From assembly GCF_030244015.1 (NCBI RefSeq), contig NZ_JASSYX010000002.1:372001-436000 (forward strand): 64,000 nucleotides of DNA, read 5' to 3'. Below are positions 61,104 through 64,000 of the stretch, in pieces; position 1 is the stretch's first letter; every line of letters begins with the position of its first letter. Source of the stretch: Pedobacter ginsengisoli. GTDB lineage: Bacteria; Bacteroidota; Bacteroidia; Sphingobacteriales; Sphingobacteriaceae. Under the pieces are notes generated by a model, which saw only the letters and a program-made list of their open reading frames with translations, was not told the origin of the DNA and did not search any database. A program made the translations under genes and the position numbers.

Positions 61104-61724
61104 TTATAAATAGCTGTTGAGGTCGCCTTTTCCTTCACGAATGATCTCAAAGTCTCCGGAGGTACAATCTACTACGGTTGAAGGTTCGTTGTCTCCATAG
61201 CCGCCATCTATTACAATATCCACATGTTCTTCATACTTTTCATGAATCAGTTCGGGATCAGTAGAATATTCGACTAAATCATCATCGTCGTGAATGGAGG
61301 TGGAGAGGATGGGATTGCCCAGCTGCTTTACAATTTCCCGGGCGATGTCATTATCCGGCACCCTGATTCCTACTGTTTTTTTGTTGGAACTCAGTAACTT
61401 GGGGACATTGTTATTGGCGTTGAATATAAATGTAAACGGACCCGGGAGTGCTTTTTTCAGTAACCTGAATACGGTGGTATCTATTGGTTTGATGTAGTCT
61501 GAAATGTGTCTCAGATCCGAGCAGATGAATGAAAAATTCGCTTTTTCAGGTTTAATGCCTCTTAGACGGCAGATCTTTTCTATTGCCTTTTGATTGGTAA
61601 TGTCGCAGCCCATACCGTATACCGTGTCGGTTGGATAGATGATGATACCGCCTTTCTTCAATACCTCTGCAACTTGTTCAATTGCTTTTGGGTTGGGATT
61701 TTCAGGATAGATTTTTATGAGCAT
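61104..61724 (-). CDS. L-threonylcarbamoyladenylate synthase (YrdC/Sua5 family)
   Basis: A 206-residue protein with the YrdC fold. The N-terminal GGIIIYPTDTVYGMGCD and KPEKANFSFICSDL, ALPGPFTFIF, and VGIRVPDN are family signatures. It makes threonylcarbamoyl-AMP from threonine, bicarbonate and ATP for t6A37 of ANN-decoding tRNAs. It is of the short type without a Sua5 C-terminal domain. A second paralogue elsewhere in the genome is possible. Confidence 0.92.
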   Translation of the reverse strand: MLIKIYPENPNPKAIEQVAEVLKKGGIIIYPTDTVYGMGCDITNQKAIEKICRLRGIKPEKANFSFICSDLRHISDYIKPIDTTVFRLLKKALPGPFTFIFNANNNVPKLLSSNKKTVGIRVPDNDIAREIVKQLGNPILSTSIHDDDDLVEYSTDPELIHEKYEEHVDIVIDGGYGDNEPSTVVDCTSGDFEIIREGKGDLNSYL

Positions 61725-61799
61725 ATGTAAATTTACAAAATCCTGATCCGAAATCAGATATTTATTGTTCTATTGGTCTTTTTAATAAATTAAAGCAAT

Positions 61800-63458
61800 A
61801 TGAGAAAAGCATTTATCGCTATTGCAGCCTTTTTAGTGGCACTTACTATAATGTTGGGCCTTACTTATCCGCCATTATGGTGGATGGCCATTTTTACTTT
61901 TCCTCTGGTAATTTTGGGCATTTATGATCTTTATCAACCGAAGCATAGTATCGTTAGAAATTATCCGGTTGTGGGCAGGCTCAGGTATTTTATGGAAGAT
62001 CTCCGGCCCAAGGTTTATCAGTACTTTGTGGAAAGTGATACCAATGGTAAACCCTTCAGCAGATTGAACCGCTCCCTGATCTATCAGCGTGCCAAAATGG
62101 AGAACGATACTATTCCTTTTGGCACCCAGCTGGATGTTTATGAAAATGGATATGAATGGCTGAGTCACAGCATAGCGGCCGTTAGCCATCACGAACTGGA
62201 TGAAAATCCGCGGGTGCTGGTGGGGGGTCCGGATTGTGCCCAGCCTTATGCCGCTAGTATTTATAACATTTCTGCGATGAGTTTTGGTTCTTTGAGTCAG
62301 AATGCTATTCTGGCTTTAAATGGCGGTGCCAAAATGGGCGGCTTTGCCCACAATACAGGAGAAGGAGGTATCAGTGATTATCATTCACTGCCCGGTGGAG
62401 ACCTGATCTGGCAAATCGGAACTGGTTATTTTGGCTGCAGACATCATGATGGTACCTTTAATTACGAAGCATTTGCCGAAAGGTGTAAATCTGAGCAGGT
62501 AAAAATGATTGAGATCAAATTGTCACAAGGGGCAAAACCGGGACATGGCGGCATATTGCCGGCTAAAAAAGTTACGCCTGAGATCGCCAGGATCAGGTTG
62601 GTTAAAGAGGGGTTTGATGTCATTTCCCCACCTGCCCATTCCGCTTTTAAAACACCTCTTGAGCTGATTGCATTTGTGAAGAAACTGCGTGAATTGTCCG
62701 GAAGCAAACCCGTAGGCATAAAGTTATGTATTGGCAGGAAAAGCGAGTTTTTTGCCATATGTAAGGCAATGTCAGAAACAGGCGTGTATGTCGACTTCAT
62801 CACCGTAGATGGGGGTGAAGGCGGAACCGGAGCATCCCCACAGGAGTTTTCCAATGCAGTCGGTATGCCTTTAAGGGAAGGGATAGCTTTTGTGTACGAT
62901 GTACTGACCGGGTTCAATCTGAAGAAACACATCAAGATCATTGCTTCGGGAAAGATAGCTTCAGGCTTCGACCTGGTCAAGAACATAGCGTTAGGTGCAG
63001 ATCTGTGCAATTCAGCAAGAGGAATGATGTTTGCTCTTGGCTGTATACAAGCACTGGAGTGCAACAGCAATACTTGCCCGACAGGTGTGGCGACACAAGA
63101 TCCCAGCTTAATGAAAGGACTTGTGGTTGAAGATAAAACGGTAAGGGTATTTAACTTTCACAGACTTACTGTAGCGAGTGCGGTCGAACTGCTTGGTGCG
63201 GCTGGTCTGCACCATCCATATCAGCTGACAAGAGTTTATATCAACAGGAGAATTGCGCCAAATGTGATGCAGTCTTATATGGAGAGTTTTCCATACATAC
63301 CGGAGGGTAGTTTGCTCCAAACACCATATCCGCTGAGATTTGAGCTGGGTATGGCACTCAGTACGTCAGCTAGTTTTGCACCAACAGATTATAAAGTTTC
63401 CAGGGTAGATTATGCACATGCCAGCTCATTTAATGACGATTTGGAAGATAATAACTGA
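61800..63458 (+). CDS. FMN-binding glutamate synthase family protein, membrane-anchored
   Basis: A 552-residue protein with two N-terminal membrane segments (residues about 3-45), then a domain like the synthase half of glutamate synthase: ISAMSFGSLSQNAILALNGG, GGEGGTGASPQEFS (FMN site) and the 3Fe-4S Cys pattern GCIQALECNSNTCPTGVATQ. It lacks the glutaminase domain and a small subunit. Such stand-alone proteins are common, but their reaction is not established; NADPH-dependent glutamate synthesis should not be assumed. Confidence 0.9.
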   Translation: MRKAFIAIAAFLVALTIMLGLTYPPLWWMAIFTFPLVILGIYDLYQPKHSIVRNYPVVGRLRYFMEDLRPKVYQYFVESDTNGKPFSRLNRSLIYQRAKMENDTIPFGTQLDVYENGYEWLSHSIAAVSHHELDENPRVLVGGPDCAQPYAASIYNISAMSFGSLSQNAILALNGGAKMGGFAHNTGEGGISDYHSLPGGDLIWQIGTGYFGCRHHDGTFNYEAFAERCKSEQVKMIEIKLSQGAKPGHGGILPAKKVTPEIARIRLVKEGFDVISPPAHSAFKTPLELIAFVKKLRELSGSKPVGIKLCIGRKSEFFAICKAMSETGVYVDFITVDGGEGGTGASPQEFSNAVGMPLREGIAFVYDVLTGFNLKKHIKIIASGKIASGFDLVKNIALGADLCNSARGMMFALGCIQALECNSNTCPTGVATQDPSLMKGLVVEDKTVRVFNFHRLTVASAVELLGAAGLHHPYQLTRVYINRRIAPNVMQSYMESFPYIPEGSLLQTPYPLRFELGMALSTSASFAPTDYKVSRVDYAHASSFNDDLEDNN

Positions 63459-63470
63459 ATCTAAGCATTA

Positions 63471-63518
63471 ACAATACGAACGGCCTGGTAATAAAAATTA
63501 CCGGGCCGTTCGTATTGT
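63471..63518. terminator. Long hairpin between convergent genes
   Basis: Arms of 22 bp (ACAATACGAACGGCCTGGTAAT from 63471, complement ending at 63518) pair with a single G-T, around a loop of four A. It lies between the glutamate synthase gene and the convergent asnS. A T run is missing on both sides, so it may end transcription with other help or protect the 3' ends. Confidence 0.6.
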
Positions 63519-63530
63519 GTAATATGTTCG

Positions 63531-64000
63531 TTAAAACTCAGCATTTTTAGGGAAACGGGGGAACGCGATCACATCTCTGATGTTGGTCATTCCTGTTACA
63601 AAAAGCACAAGTCTTTCAAAGCCAACGCCAAAGCCGGAATGTGGTGCCGAACCAAAGCGTCTGGTATCTAAAAACCACCAAAGCTCTTCTTGCGGGATTC
63701 CCAGTTCTTCCATTCTGCTTACCAGTTTATCCATACGTTCTTCTCTTTGCGATCCACCAACCATTTCTCCAATACCAGGAAAAAGGATGTCCATAGCGGC
63801 CACCGTTTTTCTGCCTTGTGCATCCGGCTCATTTTGTCTCATATAGAACGATTTGATGTCAGCAGGATAATCAGTCAGGATCACCGGCTTTTTAAAATGT
63901 TTTTCAACCAGGTAGCGTTCATGTTCTGATTGCAGATCATCACCCCATTCGTCAATCAGGTATTTGAACTGTTTTTTCTGGTTAGGTTTTGATGATCTCA
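63531..64000 (-). CDS. asnS: Asparaginyl-tRNA synthetase, C-terminal part
   Basis: The frame runs off the right edge, so only the C-terminal 155 or so residues are present. They carry class II synthetase motifs: [36 protein letters not shown] and motif 3 in [20 protein letters not shown], with [14 protein letters not shown] at the end. The final PRFPKNAEF and the TDYP segment distinguish AsnS from the related aspartyl and lysyl enzymes. It charges tRNA-Asn. Confidence 0.93.
   Translation of the reverse strand, partial: RSSKPNQKKQFKYLIDEWGDDLQSEHERYLVEKHFKKPVILTDYPADIKSFYMRQNEPDAQGRKTVAAMDILFPGIGEMVGGSQREERMDKLVSRMEELGIPQEELWWFLDTRRFGSAPHSGFGVGFERLVLFVTGMTNIRDVIAFPRFPKNAEF

Overview
The window looks like chromosomal DNA of a Bacteroidetes bacterium, most likely family Sphingobacteriaceae (Pedobacter-like). 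This is an inference from gene content and signals: a SusC/SusD pair preceded by an ECF sigma factor and a FecR anti-sigma, a MurF-alanine racemase fusion, DUF4254 beside a family 9 glycosyltransferase, an extended Rho, many secreted and lipoprotein signals, and promoters of the Bacteroidetes type (TTTG, about 20 bp, TAnnTTTG). No prophage, insertion sequence or CRISPR array was seen.

Layout. 1-1550: end of clpP, then clpX and a terminator. 1551-2003: about 450 bp without a gene, full of inverted and direct repeats. 2004-8621: amn, converging on a five-gene minus-strand run (sppA, polX-like, DUF4254, glycosyltransferase 9, sixA-like). 8682-17678: housekeeping genes (folK, an Hpt protein, pssA, rho, pyrF, a PspC protein, ftsK, lolA, a metallo-hydrolase). 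17699-18650: tRNA-Leu(GAG), a truncated beta-lactamase-family gene and a candidate small RNA. 18866-26826: envelope genes, including a Cys-rich copper-binding protein, a TonB receptor and a secreted dehydrogenase-like protein with a type 1 copper domain. 26898-33776: a TetR regulator and a YbhGFSR-like export cassette with operator-like palindromes in front of both units. 33884-34118: a second copy of the candidate small RNA and a tRNA-Cys with an imperfect acceptor stem. 34348-41593: a cell-surface signalling and SusCD locus. 41672-46608: an Ada-like protein, DUF502, murF-alr and a solute-binding-like protein without a signal peptide. 46865-47777: recX, tRNA-Gly and tRNA-Leu(UAA). 47820-49123: an ArsR/SRPBCC unit ending in a broken hydrolase gene. 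49211-56087: S41 peptidase, a DUF4153 membrane protein behind twin palindromes, a second tRNA-Gly, LOG protein, sodium:solute symporter, recR and an SDR. 56103-59923: trpDFBA behind a complete-looking transcription attenuator whose leader peptide has three consecutive Trp codons. 59913-64000: nhaA, a YrdC/Sua5 protein, a glutamate synthase family protein and the 3' part of asnS.

The strongest regulatory findings are the trp attenuator, an ArsR promoter with one operator in its spacer and another just after the -7 box, a DUF4153 promoter whose two boxes each lie in a palindrome, the shared TetR operators, and a 15-nt block that occurs twice, each time directly before a terminator hairpin.
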